Below are positions 6,428 to 15,273 of a stretch of DNA of 64,000 bases, in pieces (the first letter of the stretch is position 1; the number at the start of each line of letters is the position of its first letter). Where the stretch lies: contig DATMFK010000067.1 in the NCBI GenBank assembly GCA_035556195.1, positions 310,001-374,000 of the forward strand. The letters are read 5' to 3'. The translations under genes and the position numbers were made by a program. The stretch is from G016756615 sp035556195. Its GTDB lineage: Bacteria > Pseudomonadota > Alphaproteobacteria > Rhizobiales > Rhizobiaceae. A model generated the notes under the pieces. That model was not told where the DNA came from. It saw only the letters and a list, made by a program, of their open reading frames with translations, and did no database searches.

Positions 6428-8518
6428 CTAGATCGGCCTCGCGGTCGTAGCCCGAGCCCCCCACCAGTGCCAGCCGATCCAGAGCGCTGCCAGGGCGAAG
6501 CCGGCTTCGTCGGTGAGCGGCAGGGCAAGCACGAGAAGCAGGCCGGCTGCCAGCGCCAGGATCCTTTCCCAGAGCGCCATGCGAGCGAACAGGAAGCCGG
6601 TCACCGCGGCTCCCCACAGCACGATGCCGACGCAGGCCTTGAACACGACATAAGCGACCTCGACGGGGTAGCCGAGGCTCGCCGCCATGGGACCGCCGTC
6701 CTGAAGCATGAGCGCGGGCGTGTAGACTGCCATGAAGGGAACGACGTAACCGGCGATCGCAAGCTTGGTTGCCTGGATGCCGATCTTCAAGCCGGACTCC
6801 TTCGCCATGGGCGCCGCGGCGAAGGCGGCCAGCGCCACCGGCGGCGTCAGGTCGGCCATGATGCCGAAATAGAAGACGAACATGTGGCTCACGATGAGCG
6901 GTACGCCGAGTTCGAGAAGCGCCGGCCCGGCGAGGGACGAGGTGATGATATAGTTCGGGATGGTCGGGATGCCCATGCCGAGCACAAGGCAGGTGAGCAT
7001 CGTCAGCACGAGCGACAAGAAGAGATTGTTCTCGCCGATCGAGATGATGAAGCCGATGAAAGTCGAGGCGATGCCGGTGAGGGTGAGCGTGCCGATGACG
7101 ATGCCCACGATCGCGCAGGCGATGCCGACCGGGAGCGCGTTCTTGGCGCCCTCGGCCAGCGAATCCCGGCAGACGAGGAGGGTGTCGCGCCCGCCTTTGA
7201 AAGCCAGGCATGCAATCACGAGGGCGCCGATGACCAGCGCCAGGATGTTGACCCCGAAACGCATGAAGGCGGCCGCGGCGAGCCCCAGCGCGATCCAGAA
7301 CACCACCCGGAAGGCGAAAGGTCCGATGAGGGCGGCGAGAGGCGCGCCGAGGATCAGCACCACGGTCAGCGCAAGCCCCATCGTGCCGGCGAAGATCGGC
7401 GTGTAGCCGGCGAAGAGCAGATAGACGAGGGCGGCGAGCGGCAGCACCAGCGGCCAGTGCTGGCGGACCGCGGCCCAGGGGTTGGGCAGGCTCGCCTTGT
7501 CCATGCCTTCCAGTCCGGCCTTCCCCGCTTCGAGATGAACCTGCCAGAAGCAGGCGCCGAAATAGAGCAGGGCCGGGATGATCGCTGCCGTCACGATCTC
7601 CGAATAGGGCACGTTGAGCGTCTCGGCCATGATGAAGGCAACGGCCCCCATCACGGGCGGCATGATCTGGCCGCCCATCGACGATGTCGCCTCGACACCG
7701 CCGGCGAAGGCGGCGCGGAAGCCGAAACGTTTCATGAGCGGGATGGTGAATTGGCCGCTTGCGACGACATTGGCCACGCCGGAGCCGGAGATCGTGCCCA
7801 TCAGGGCGGAGGAAAGGACGCAGACCTGCGCCGGGCCGCCGCGCCAGGCGCCTACGAAGCCGAGGGCGAAATCGTTGAACAGCGCGATCATGCCGGCTTT
7901 TTCGAGGAAGGCGGCAAACACCACGAAGATGAAGATGTAGGCCGCCGAGACATAGATCGGCGTACCGTAGATGCCTTCCGTGCCGAAGGCGAAGTTCTCG
8001 ATGATCTGGTCGAAGCCGTATCCGCGATGAATGAAGGGCGGCGGCAGGTATTGGCCGAAGAAGCAATAGGCAAGAAAGACACCGGCGATGATCGCGAGTG
8101 CCGGTCCCATCAGGCGTCGCGCCGCCTCGAAGACGAGCGCGATCAGAAGGACGCCGATCACGAGGTCGGCGGTGGTGAGAAAGCCCGTCCGCCGCAACAG
8201 CGCGTCGTAGAATACCCAGTTGTAGATCCCGGTCAGGAAGCCGAGAACGCCGAAGATCCAGAGCATGATTTTCGCCGCCCCGGAGCGCGTTTTCAGATTG
8301 GCAATGAGCGCGAAGCCGAGCAACAGCAGGAAGCCCACATGCATCGCCCGGACGACCTGGCTCGGCAGCGTGCCGTAGGCGGCCGTGTAGAGCTGGAAGG
8401 CCGAGAACAGCACCGCGATCGAGAACGCGGCGCGACCGGAAAAGCCGGTTCCCCAGCCTTCGGGGAGCCCCTCGGTCGGGATCTCTGTGGAATGGGAGGC
8501 TTCAGGAGTGATTGTCAT
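6428..8518 (-). CDS. TRAP transporter permease, fused 4TM/12TM (DctQM type)
   Basis: This 696-residue inner-membrane protein combines the small DctQ-like part (about four helices in the first ~190 residues) and the large DctM-like part with typical signatures: GTISGSGVANVVASGQFTIPLM, split as two neighbouring motifs near residues 250-275, and GMGIPTIPNYII near 520-535. Such fusions work with TAXI-family binding proteins and use the ion gradient to import organic acids or other small solutes. It lies between the TAXI binding protein and DUF1850 on the same strand. The substrate is unknown. Confidence 0.93.
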   Translation of the reverse strand: MTITPEASHSTEIPTEGLPEGWGTGFSGRAAFSIAVLFSAFQLYTAAYGTLPSQVVRAMHVGFLLLLGFALIANLKTRSGAAKIMLWIFGVLGFLTGIYNWVFYDALLRRTGFLTTADLVIGVLLIALVFEAARRLMGPALAIIAGVFLAYCFFGQYLPPPFIHRGYGFDQIIENFAFGTEGIYGTPIYVSAAYIFIFVVFAAFLEKAGMIALFNDFALGFVGAWRGGPAQVCVLSSALMGTISGSGVANVVASGQFTIPLMKRFGFRAAFAGGVEATSSMGGQIMPPVMGAVAFIMAETLNVPYSEIVTAAIIPALLYFGACFWQVHLEAGKAGLEGMDKASLPNPWAAVRQHWPLVLPLAALVYLLFAGYTPIFAGTMGLALTVVLILGAPLAALIGPFAFRVVFWIALGLAAAAFMRFGVNILALVIGALVIACLAFKGGRDTLLVCRDSLAEGAKNALPVGIACAIVGIVIGTLTLTGIASTFIGFIISIGENNLFLSLVLTMLTCLVLGMGIPTIPNYIITSSLAGPALLELGVPLIVSHMFVFYFGIMADLTPPVALAAFAAAPMAKESGLKIGIQATKLAIAGYVVPFMAVYTPALMLQDGGPMAASLGYPVEVAYVVFKACVGIVLWGAAVTGFLFARMALWERILALAAGLLLVLALPLTDEAGFALAALWIGWHWWGARATTARPI

Positions 8519-8591
8519 GGCTGGCTTTCCTGGGGGCGTTCTCCTGGCGCCGGCGAAAGAGTTGGCTCGGTCTCAGGCTGTGGGCGCCGCC

Positions 8592-8659
8592 CCTCATCCG
8601 ACCTCGCGAAGCTTGTCCTCCGGCAAGCCCGAGGACGGGCTCCGCGAGGCCGGATGAGG
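8592..8659. repeat. Intergenic palindromic repeat (CCTCATCCG ends)
   Basis: Arms 8592-8608 and 8643-8659 pair over 17 nt with one mismatch and share the CCTCATCCG end with the repeat at 34238. Inner segments (GCTTGTCC and GTCCTC...GAGGAC) form further hairpins. It sits between the TAXI binding protein gene and the permease gene and might reduce read-through between them. Confidence 0.6.
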
Positions 8660-8705
8660 AGGACGCGCCTTCGGATGAGCGCGTCGATAAGTGCGGCCGG
8701 GCGCT

Positions 8706-9665
8706 CTACTTCAGAACGCCGACTTCGCGATAATACCGCTCCGCACCCGGATGCAGGGGAATCGGCATGCCTTCTACGGCATTCTCGACCTTGATGGCCT
8801 TGGCGGCGGCGTGGGCAGCGGCGAGCTTGTCCAGGTTCTCGAACAGTGCCTTGGTCATCTTGTAGGCCGTTTCCTCCGAAACGCCCTCATGCGAGACCAG
8901 GAAGTTGCCGACCGCGGCTGTCGCGACATCGGCGTCCTGTCCTTCATAGGTTCCGGCTGGGATGGTGACCGCGATGTAGGGTGCTCCGATCTTTGCGATG
9001 ATTTCCTCGGGCACGGCCACCACATTGATCGGAAGCGACGTGGCGAGGTCGCGAATGGAGGCGACGCCCAGGCCAGCCGATTGCAGGGTGGCGTCGAGCT
9101 GACGGTTCTTGATGAGTTCGACGGATTCGGCGAAGGGCAGGTATTCGATCTTGCCGAGATCCTCGTATTTCATGCCGGCCGCGGCAAAGATCGCCCGGGC
9201 GTTGATCTCGGTGCCGGATGCGGGCGCGCCCACCGAAAGGCTCTTGCCCTTCAGATCGGCAAGCGATTTCACCCCTGACTCCTGGGAAGCGACGATCTGG
9301 ATGTAGTTCGGATAGATGGCGGCAATGCCGCGCAGCTTGTCGAGCTTGCCGGGAAAGCCTGCTTCCGTGTCGCCTTCCCAGCCTAGCTTCAGGGAATCGC
9401 CCAGCGTGAAGCCGATCTCGCCCTTGCCCTGCTGCAAAAGGTTGAGGTTCTCGACCGAGGCCTTGGTCGCCTGCACCTGTGTGCGGGCGCCCTCGATGCT
9501 CTGGCCATAGATTTCCGACAGGGCGACGCCGAGCGGATAATAGACGCCGGAGGTGCCGCCGGTCAGCACGTTGACGAATTCCTGGGCCCTGGCCGTCACG
9601 GCGCCAAGCCCGACTGTAAGTGCGACCGCACCGGCGGCAACAAGCTTCGTCCCGAGTCTGAGCAT
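8706..9665 (-). CDS. TAXI family TRAP transporter solute-binding protein
   Basis: This 319-residue periplasmic protein starts MLRLGTKLVAAGAVALTVGL with a signal peptide ending near AQA/ARAQ. The TAXI pattern follows: LTGGTSGVYYPLGVALSEI near residues 35-53, then LNLLQQGKGEIGFTLGDS, and LKGKSLSVGAPASGTEINA near 140-158. It delivers an unknown solute to the fused TRAP permease. GGAGGAA precedes the ATG at 9665; an in-frame longer start is not needed. It follows the family 5 binding protein gene after 127 nt on the same strand. Confidence 0.92.
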   Translation of the reverse strand: MLRLGTKLVAAGAVALTVGLGAVTARAQEFVNVLTGGTSGVYYPLGVALSEIYGQSIEGARTQVQATKASVENLNLLQQGKGEIGFTLGDSLKLGWEGDTEAGFPGKLDKLRGIAAIYPNYIQIVASQESGVKSLADLKGKSLSVGAPASGTEINARAIFAAAGMKYEDLGKIEYLPFAESVELIKNRQLDATLQSAGLGVASIRDLATSLPINVVAVPEEIIAKIGAPYIAVTIPAGTYEGQDADVATAAVGNFLVSHEGVSEETAYKMTKALFENLDKLAAAHAAAKAIKVENAVEGMPIPLHPGAERYYREVGVLK

Positions 9666-9792
9666 CCATTTCCTCCCTGAATCAGACAGAACCGCGCTGT
9701 CCTCTGCAGCGCGGCCTGAGCCATTGTCAGACATCGGGGCGGGAATGCCAACCGCAAATTTCGATGGGGGCAGGGCTATGCCCCGCTCGGCA

Positions 9793-11439
9793 TCATGCCT
9801 CTTCCAGCCATACTTTCTGGAGATCCATCTGAAAGGTCTGGTGAACGCCGTAGTTCCTCACCTTGGCGTTGGTGTGGCTGAAAAGCTTCTGCCAGAAAGG
9901 CTGGATGATGACACCGGAATCCTGCAGGATCGTCTCGAGATCCTTCATGACTTCGCGCCGCTTGTCCGGGTCGTTGATGGACATGGCCTCCTTCAGCTTG
10001 GCGTCGAATGTCGGATCGGAGAAGGCGCTCTCGTTCCACGCCTCGCCCGTGCGATAGCCCAGTGCCAGGACCTGAACACCCAGCGGACGCATGTACCAGA
10101 TGGTCATGGAATAAGGATATTTCGTCCAGTCATTCCAGAAGGTCGATCCAGGCAGCACCGTCCGCTTCACCTTGATTCCGGCTTCGCGCAGTTGGGCGGC
10201 AATGGCATCGCCGGTGTTCTTCTGCCAATCGTCTTCGATCGTTATCAGCTCGTGCTCGAAATCGGCCTGGCCGGCCTCTTCCATCAGCTTCTTGGCGCCG
10301 GCCGGGTCCGGCGTCTTCTTTGGCAGCGGGTAGTATTCGGGATGGATCGGGCTCACGTGATGGTTCTCGCCCACATCGCCGCGCCCATTGTAGCCGAGCT
10401 GCAGCACCACATTGTTGTCGACCGCCATCTGCAGGGCGTTGCGGACCCGCTTGTCGTCATATGGCTTGTGCGTGACGTTGGTCCGCGCCACGAGGGTCGT
10501 CGCCGTGGCGACCTCGGATTTGGTCAGCCCGAGTTTGTCGAGGATGTCGATGAAATCGGCCGGTGTCTCGAAGTTGGTGTCGATCTCGTCGGATTCGAAG
10601 GCGTTTACAGTCGCCGAGAAGTCCGTCCCATAGTCGATGAATTCAACGGAATCGAGCAGCGCCTCGCCACCCCACCACTTGCCGTTCTCGCGCCGCTTCA
10701 CGACGGCCTTCGAGCCGACATCGTAGGAGACCAGCTCGAATGCGCCTGTTCCGATCGGCTTGCCGATCGGATCGTCGCCCGTGAAGCTGCGATGCACCAG
10801 CAGCGCCGGATAGTCGGTGAAGTTGGGGATGAGCGAGATGTCCGGCTCGTTCAGCTTGAGCTTGACCGTATGATCGTCGACCTTGGTGATCGCGCCGGCC
10901 TTGGCTTTCCCGGTCTGCTCGTCGATCAGGGCTCCGACACGGGCAGCCATCGAATTTCCCGGAACGTCCTTCTCGCACCAACGGTTCAGATTGAAGATCA
11001 CATCCTCCGCAGTGAGAGCGTCGCCATTGGTCCAGGTGACGTCCTTGCGCACGTGAAGCACATATTCCGTGGCGTCGTCATTGATTTCCCAGCTTTCCAG
11101 GAGCACCGGCTCGAAGGTGAACGCGCGCGTGTAGCTGACCAGCGGCTCCAGCCAGGTACGAGAGACATTGGCAAGCTCCACCCAGTCATAGGTGCGGGGG
11201 TCCTTTTGACCCTTGACGGCCATGGCCACCCTCAGAGTGCCTCCCTTCTTGCCGTCCTGCGCGAAGGCGCTCGATGGAGCCGCAAGTCCGATCATGCTGT
11301 AGGCCAGCGCCGTCGACGCACCCATGGCGCTGGCGAGAGCAAGGAATTCGCGCCTGTCCATGCGCCCCGCCCTTGCTTCCAAAGCCATCTTTTCGATCGC
11401 GGCTGGTACCCGGTCACCATTGCTTCTGAAGAAACGCAT
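9793..11439 (-). CDS. ABC transporter substrate-binding protein, family 5, Tat-exported
   Basis: This 548-residue protein has a long N-terminal region with a Tat motif (DRREFLALA at ~residues 28-36) and a hydrophobic stretch ending at SSAFAQ near residue 60. The SBP family 5 (peptide/nickel/opine) pattern follows: GGTLRVAMAVKG, VLLESWEINDDATEYVLHVR (as two adjacent segments), LTAEDVIFNLNRW and a typical RVRNALQMAVD. No permease or ATPase is adjacent, so it must pair with components elsewhere. It lies 65 nt downstream of the flavin oxidoreductase in what appears to be the operon with the MttB-like gene, which suggests it binds the methylated amine substrate or a product. That link is inference. 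Confidence 0.9.
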   Translation of the reverse strand: MRFFRSNGDRVPAAIEKMALEARAGRMDRREFLALASAMGASTALAYSMIGLAAPSSAFAQDGKKGGTLRVAMAVKGQKDPRTYDWVELANVSRTWLEPLVSYTRAFTFEPVLLESWEINDDATEYVLHVRKDVTWTNGDALTAEDVIFNLNRWCEKDVPGNSMAARVGALIDEQTGKAKAGAITKVDDHTVKLKLNEPDISLIPNFTDYPALLVHRSFTGDDPIGKPIGTGAFELVSYDVGSKAVVKRRENGKWWGGEALLDSVEFIDYGTDFSATVNAFESDEIDTNFETPADFIDILDKLGLTKSEVATATTLVARTNVTHKPYDDKRVRNALQMAVDNNVVLQLGYNGRGDVGENHHVSPIHPEYYPLPKKTPDPAGAKKLMEEAGQADFEHELITIEDDWQKNTGDAIAAQLREAGIKVKRTVLPGSTFWNDWTKYPYSMTIWYMRPLGVQVLALGYRTGEAWNESAFSDPTFDAKLKEAMSINDPDKRREVMKDLETILQDSGVIIQPFWQKLFSHTNAKVRNYGVHQTFQMDLQKVWLEEA

Positions 11440-11504
11440 TTACACCTCCCTGTGATCGCTGCGTTGTTCTTATCGAAGTCCGATGTTCAGGCGCGATCAG
11501 TTCG

Positions 11505-13553
11505 CTACAACCTCATTGCGTAGCGGATGCCATCGTAGATCGCGGCGTGGATGTTGCGAGAGGCGACGGCGTCGCCGATGCGGAACAGCGTAAAGTTGCC
11601 CATCTGCTTGCGCGGAAACACCTCGCCCCCGTTCACAAGCGCTTCGTAGTCGACGGCCCCGAGATTCGTCGAATGGGGCTTCAGGGCGAAGTACAGATCC
11701 TCGAGCGGTGCGGTGCCGTGCTCGACCACTACCTGGTCGATGCGCCGCTCATCGCACCATCCCTCGGCAAAATCCGAGCTCAGTGTCGCGACGAGCGCGT
11801 TGCCGTGGCGCCGCACAGCCCTCAAGCGCGTGTTGATGGTGACGCGAACGCCCTTCTCGTGGAATGTCCTCATATACGGCACGTGATTCATGCCGCCCAT
11901 CTCCGGCGCGAAGAAACGCTCGGGCGAAACCAGCTCCAGCCTCGCGCCGGCCTTGGCGATCAGCTCCGCCGCACCCATGGCCTGATGACCGCCATTGTCG
12001 TCATAGAGCAGCACGTTCTCGGCTGGCTTCACGCTGCCCGAAAGTATGTCCCAACTCGATACCACGAGATCAGCGCCCGCCTCGAGGGGTGGGTTCTGCG
12101 GCAGTCCGCCGGTTGCGATCACCACCACATCCGGCGACAGGGCCTCGATATGCGACGCTTCCGCCCAGATGTCGTAGCGTGTCTCGACGCCGAGCCTCTC
12201 CAGCTCGGCCACCCGCCAGTCTACAATGCCGATCAGCTCGCGGCGGCGCGGGTTCTGCACTGCCAGCCTAATCTGCCCTCCAGCCTGTCCGGAGGCTTCC
12301 AACAGCGTGACCGAATGGCCGCGCTCGGCGGCGACGCGCGCGGCCTCGAGTCCGGCAGGGCCGGCGCCCACCACGACGACTTTCTTCAATGGCCCATCCG
12401 AGCGCTTCACGACATGCGGGATCGTCGCCTCGCGGCCGGTGGCGACGTTGTGGATGCACAGCGCCTCGCCGCCTTCATAGATGCGGTCGAGGCAGTAGGT
12501 GGCTCCGACACAGGGGCGGATCCGGTGCTCCTCGCCCCGGATGATCTTGGCGACGATATGGGGGTCGGCGATATGAGGCCGGGTCATGCCGACCATGTCC
12601 AGCTTTCCCGCCGCGATGGCATGGCGGGCGGTGGCGACGTCGGCGATGCGCGCGGCATGAAAGACCGGGATTTTTGCGGCCAACCGCACATCTCCGGCGA
12701 AATCGAGGTGCGGAGCCGAGCGCATGCCGGTGATCGGGATTACGCCGGTCAGTGCGGCGTCCGTGTGGATCATGCCGCGGATGATGTTGAGGAAATCGAA
12801 TTTGCCGGATGCGGCGAGCCGGCGGGCGATCTCCACGCCTTCGGCTTTTGAGAGCCCCTTCTCGACATCTTCATCGGCCACCATGCGGATGCCGACCACG
12901 AACTCGTCGCCGACGGCGGCGCGCACGGCATCGATGACGCGGAAGGTGAAGCGCAGGCGGTTGTCGAGCGAGCCGCCGAATTCGTCGTCGCGACGGTTGG
13001 TCAGCGGCGACCAGAACCCGTCCATCAGATGTCCGTAGGATTCGAACTCGATACCGTCGAGGCCGGCTGCCTGGCAGCGTTGTGCGGCCGATGCGTAATC
13101 GGCCACGATGCGGTCGATGTCCCAGTCCTCCGCCGTCTTGGGGAAGGCGCGATGGGCGGGCTCACGCACCTGCGAGGGCGCAAGGACCGGAAGCCAATCG
13201 GCCCTATTCCAGCCGGTGCGGCGGCCGAGATGGGTGATCTGGATCATCACCTTGCAATCATGCTCATGGCAGGCGTCGGCCAACTCGCGCAGCCAGGGCA
13301 CGATCTCGTCGCGATAGGCATGAAGATTGCCGAATGCGGCCGGGCTGTCTCGCGAGACGATCGCCGAGCCGGCGGTCATTGTGAGGGCAATGCCGCCTTT
13401 GGCCTTTTCCGCATGGTAGAGGCGATAACGCTCCTTCGGCATCCCGTCTTCCGAATAGGCCGGCTCGTGGCTGGTCGACATCACCCGGTTCTTGAGCAGC
13501 AGGTGCTTGAGTTGGAAGGGCTGGAGCAGCGGGTCCCTCGTGGCGGCTGTCAT
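11505..13553 (-). CDS. Old-yellow-enzyme-type NADH:flavin oxidoreductase / amine demethylase
   Basis: This 682-residue protein has an FMN-binding TIM barrel (residues ~5-340; ITHLGRR near 105 and GHLMDGFWSPLTNRRDDEFG, split by pattern, near 175) joined to a C-terminal FAD/NAD domain with VVVVGAGPAGLEAAR near 392. This is the layout of trimethylamine dehydrogenase, 2,4-dienoyl-CoA reductase and rhizobial N-methylproline (stachydrine pathway) demethylases. The iron-sulfur ligands are unusual: C348-X5-C354-X11-C366, with Ala at the normal second Cys position. ATG 13553 follows GGAGAC; a GTG 12 nt upstream is less likely. It is between the MttB-like gene and a binding protein. A demethylase acting on a methylated amine is the best guess. 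Confidence 0.88.
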   Translation of the reverse strand: MTAATRDPLLQPFQLKHLLLKNRVMSTSHEPAYSEDGMPKERYRLYHAEKAKGGIALTMTAGSAIVSRDSPAAFGNLHAYRDEIVPWLRELADACHEHDCKVMIQITHLGRRTGWNRADWLPVLAPSQVREPAHRAFPKTAEDWDIDRIVADYASAAQRCQAAGLDGIEFESYGHLMDGFWSPLTNRRDDEFGGSLDNRLRFTFRVIDAVRAAVGDEFVVGIRMVADEDVEKGLSKAEGVEIARRLAASGKFDFLNIIRGMIHTDAALTGVIPITGMRSAPHLDFAGDVRLAAKIPVFHAARIADVATARHAIAAGKLDMVGMTRPHIADPHIVAKIIRGEEHRIRPCVGATYCLDRIYEGGEALCIHNVATGREATIPHVVKRSDGPLKKVVVVGAGPAGLEAARVAAERGHSVTLLEASGQAGGQIRLAVQNPRRRELIGIVDWRVAELERLGVETRYDIWAEASHIEALSPDVVVIATGGLPQNPPLEAGADLVVSSWDILSGSVKPAENVLLYDDNGGHQAMGAAELIAKAGARLELVSPERFFAPEMGGMNHVPYMRTFHEKGVRVTINTRLRAVRRHGNALVATLSSDFAEGWCDERRIDQVVVEHGTAPLEDLYFALKPHSTNLGAVDYEALVNGGEVFPRKQMGNFTLFRIGDAVASRNIHAAIYDGIRYAMRL

Positions 13554-13620
13554 CGTCGTCTCCACTTGCCAATCCGCCGGAGCATCTGTGGATCCTTGTC
13601 CATCGCCGATCGGATGCCGC

Positions 13621-15174
13621 TCAATTCACCGTATCCGGCAGCCGCTCCTCGCGCAGCGCGACGAAGTCGCTGAGACCTTCGGCAATGCCTTCGTCCAGCC
13701 TTGGCTCTTCATACGTGGCGAGCATGAGGCGTGCTTTCTCGCGACCGCGCATGTCGTGGTCCTTTGCGCCTTCGGCGCTCCATTGTTCAAAGGAACTGAA
13801 ATCCATCAGGCTCGGCATGAAGAAGGCCGACTCGAAATGGTCGAGCGTATGCTGGGTGCCGAGGAAATGGCCGGCGGGCCCGACCTCGCGGATAGCCGCC
13901 ATGGCGTCGTTGAAGTCGTCGAAGGAGAGCCCGCCGGCATATTTGTACCAGCCGACAAGCTGCTCGCAGTCGGTCACGAACTTTGAGTAGCCGCAGGTCA
14001 GGCCAGCCTCGAGCCATCCGGCCGAGTGCCAAATGTAGTTGGCCCCTGCCAGGATTGCGGCATGCATCAGCATGTTCGCCTCGTAACCCGCCTGAGCGTC
14101 GTTCAACTTGGATCCCACGTGGAACCCGGACGTGCGCCACGGCAGCTGGTATTTTCGCGCCAGTGCCCCCATCAGATACATCATCTGCGCGGCCTCCGGC
14201 GTGCCACCCATTGGGGCGCCGGTTTTCATGTCTACCGTGACCATGAACTGCCCGTAGATCTGGGGCGAGCCCGGCCGCACGAGCTGGGTGAACGCAACAC
14301 CGGCCAGCGCTTCCGCATTGACCTGCGCCACGGCACCCACGGCTGACGCGGATGTTGACGCGCCACACAGCGCGAAGGGCGCCAGGATAAGCGGCTGATT
14401 ATGGCGCGCGTACACTTTCATCGCATCCAGCATGGTGGCGTCCCAGACCAGGGGCGAATTGCAATTGGTGATGGAGACGAGGACGGGGTTGTCCTTCACG
14501 AACTCCTTGCCGAAGACGATGCCCGCCATCTCCATCGTGTCTTCGGCACGGTCCTTGGATGTGACGATGCCCATGAAAGGCTTGTCGGAATGCTTCAGGG
14601 CGGAATGAATGATGTGGAGATGGCGCTTCGGCACCGGAATATCCATCGGTTCGCAGACGATCGAGCTCGACGAATGCAGTGCCGGCGCCATGCAGGCGAA
14701 TTTGTGGAAATTATGCAGGTCGGCGAGCGTCCCGTATCGACGGTTGTTGTCCAGATCGCGAACATAGGGCGCGCCGTACATGGGGACGAAGACGGAGTTG
14801 GTTCCGCCTATACGAACCGTGCGCTCCGGATTTCGCGCGGTGAGCGTAAACTCCGAAGGAACCTTCGAAATGAGCTCCGTCAGCAACGCCCTGTCGATCC
14901 GGACCCGCGTGTCGGTGACATCCGCTCCGGCAGCCTTCCAAATGGCGATCGCTTCGTCGTCGCGGAACTCGCATCCCACCTCTTCGAGGATGCTCAGCGA
15001 TTCCCGATGGATGAGCTCCACGGCTTCATCCGGGACCATCTGATAGACCGGAATCTTTCGAACCAGGGTCGGCAAGGCGGTCATGGGAGCGCTCCGCAGC
15101 GCCTTGCGTCCCAAACGCCCGCCTCCGCGGCGGCTGCCGGCACCCTGACCCTCTGCTGTACTCGCCTGCGACAT
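13621..15174 (-). CDS. MttB-superfamily methyltransferase, non-pyrrolysine
   Basis: This 517-residue protein matches the trimethylamine methyltransferase (MttB, COG5598) superfamily: an Arg/Gly-rich leader (RRGGGR), then IPVYQMVPDEAVELIHRES near 45-63, ILEEVGCEF, and a TIM barrel with NCNSPLVWD and GAPMGGTPEAAQMMY. The frame is open throughout, with no amber codon at the pyrrolysine site, so it belongs to the non-Pyl branch, whose studied members (MtgB types) demethylate glycine betaine or related quaternary amines. These need a corrinoid partner, but none is nearby. The second ATG (15174) has GGAGG at 6-nt spacing and is preferred. LysR is upstream and the flavin oxidoreductase 67 nt downstream. 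Confidence 0.9.
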   Translation of the reverse strand: MSQASTAEGQGAGSRRGGGRLGRKALRSAPMTALPTLVRKIPVYQMVPDEAVELIHRESLSILEEVGCEFRDDEAIAIWKAAGADVTDTRVRIDRALLTELISKVPSEFTLTARNPERTVRIGGTNSVFVPMYGAPYVRDLDNNRRYGTLADLHNFHKFACMAPALHSSSSIVCEPMDIPVPKRHLHIIHSALKHSDKPFMGIVTSKDRAEDTMEMAGIVFGKEFVKDNPVLVSITNCNSPLVWDATMLDAMKVYARHNQPLILAPFALCGASTSASAVGAVAQVNAEALAGVAFTQLVRPGSPQIYGQFMVTVDMKTGAPMGGTPEAAQMMYLMGALARKYQLPWRTSGFHVGSKLNDAQAGYEANMLMHAAILAGANYIWHSAGWLEAGLTCGYSKFVTDCEQLVGWYKYAGGLSFDDFNDAMAAIREVGPAGHFLGTQHTLDHFESAFFMPSLMDFSSFEQWSAEGAKDHDMRGREKARLMLATYEEPRLDEGIAEGLSDFVALREERLPDTVN

Positions 15175-15250
15175 TCCCATCCTCCAGCGCTGGCCTGCCG
15201 AAAAATGAACGCGCCCTGAGATCGAGGTTCAAGCGAATAAGCGACCCCGG

Positions 15251-15273
15251 TCGATTGAGTTGAACTCAATCGA
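15251..15273. promoter_or_regulatory. 23-nt perfect palindrome over the lysR stop codon
   Basis: TCGATTGAGTT (15251-15261), one G, and AACTCAATCGA (15263-15273) form a perfect inverted repeat. It includes the TGA stop of the LysR gene and lies 77 nt upstream of the MttB-like start codon. It may be an operator for the catabolic operon or a structured intergenic element. No T-run follows. Confidence 0.5.

Noticed and set aside
6215..8794. 859-codon open frame on the plus strand
   Set aside because: Antisense to the TRAP permease; the peptide is very rich in Arg, Glu, Asp and His without any fold, as expected from the reverse of a hydrophobic high-GC gene.
9553..11523. 656-codon open frame on the plus strand
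   Set aside because: Antisense to the family 5 binding protein and to TAXI; no family pattern, no ribosome site.
13621..15174. Pyrrolysine-type trimethylamine methyltransferase
   Set aside because: There is no in-frame TAG within the gene and no pyl genes in the window.
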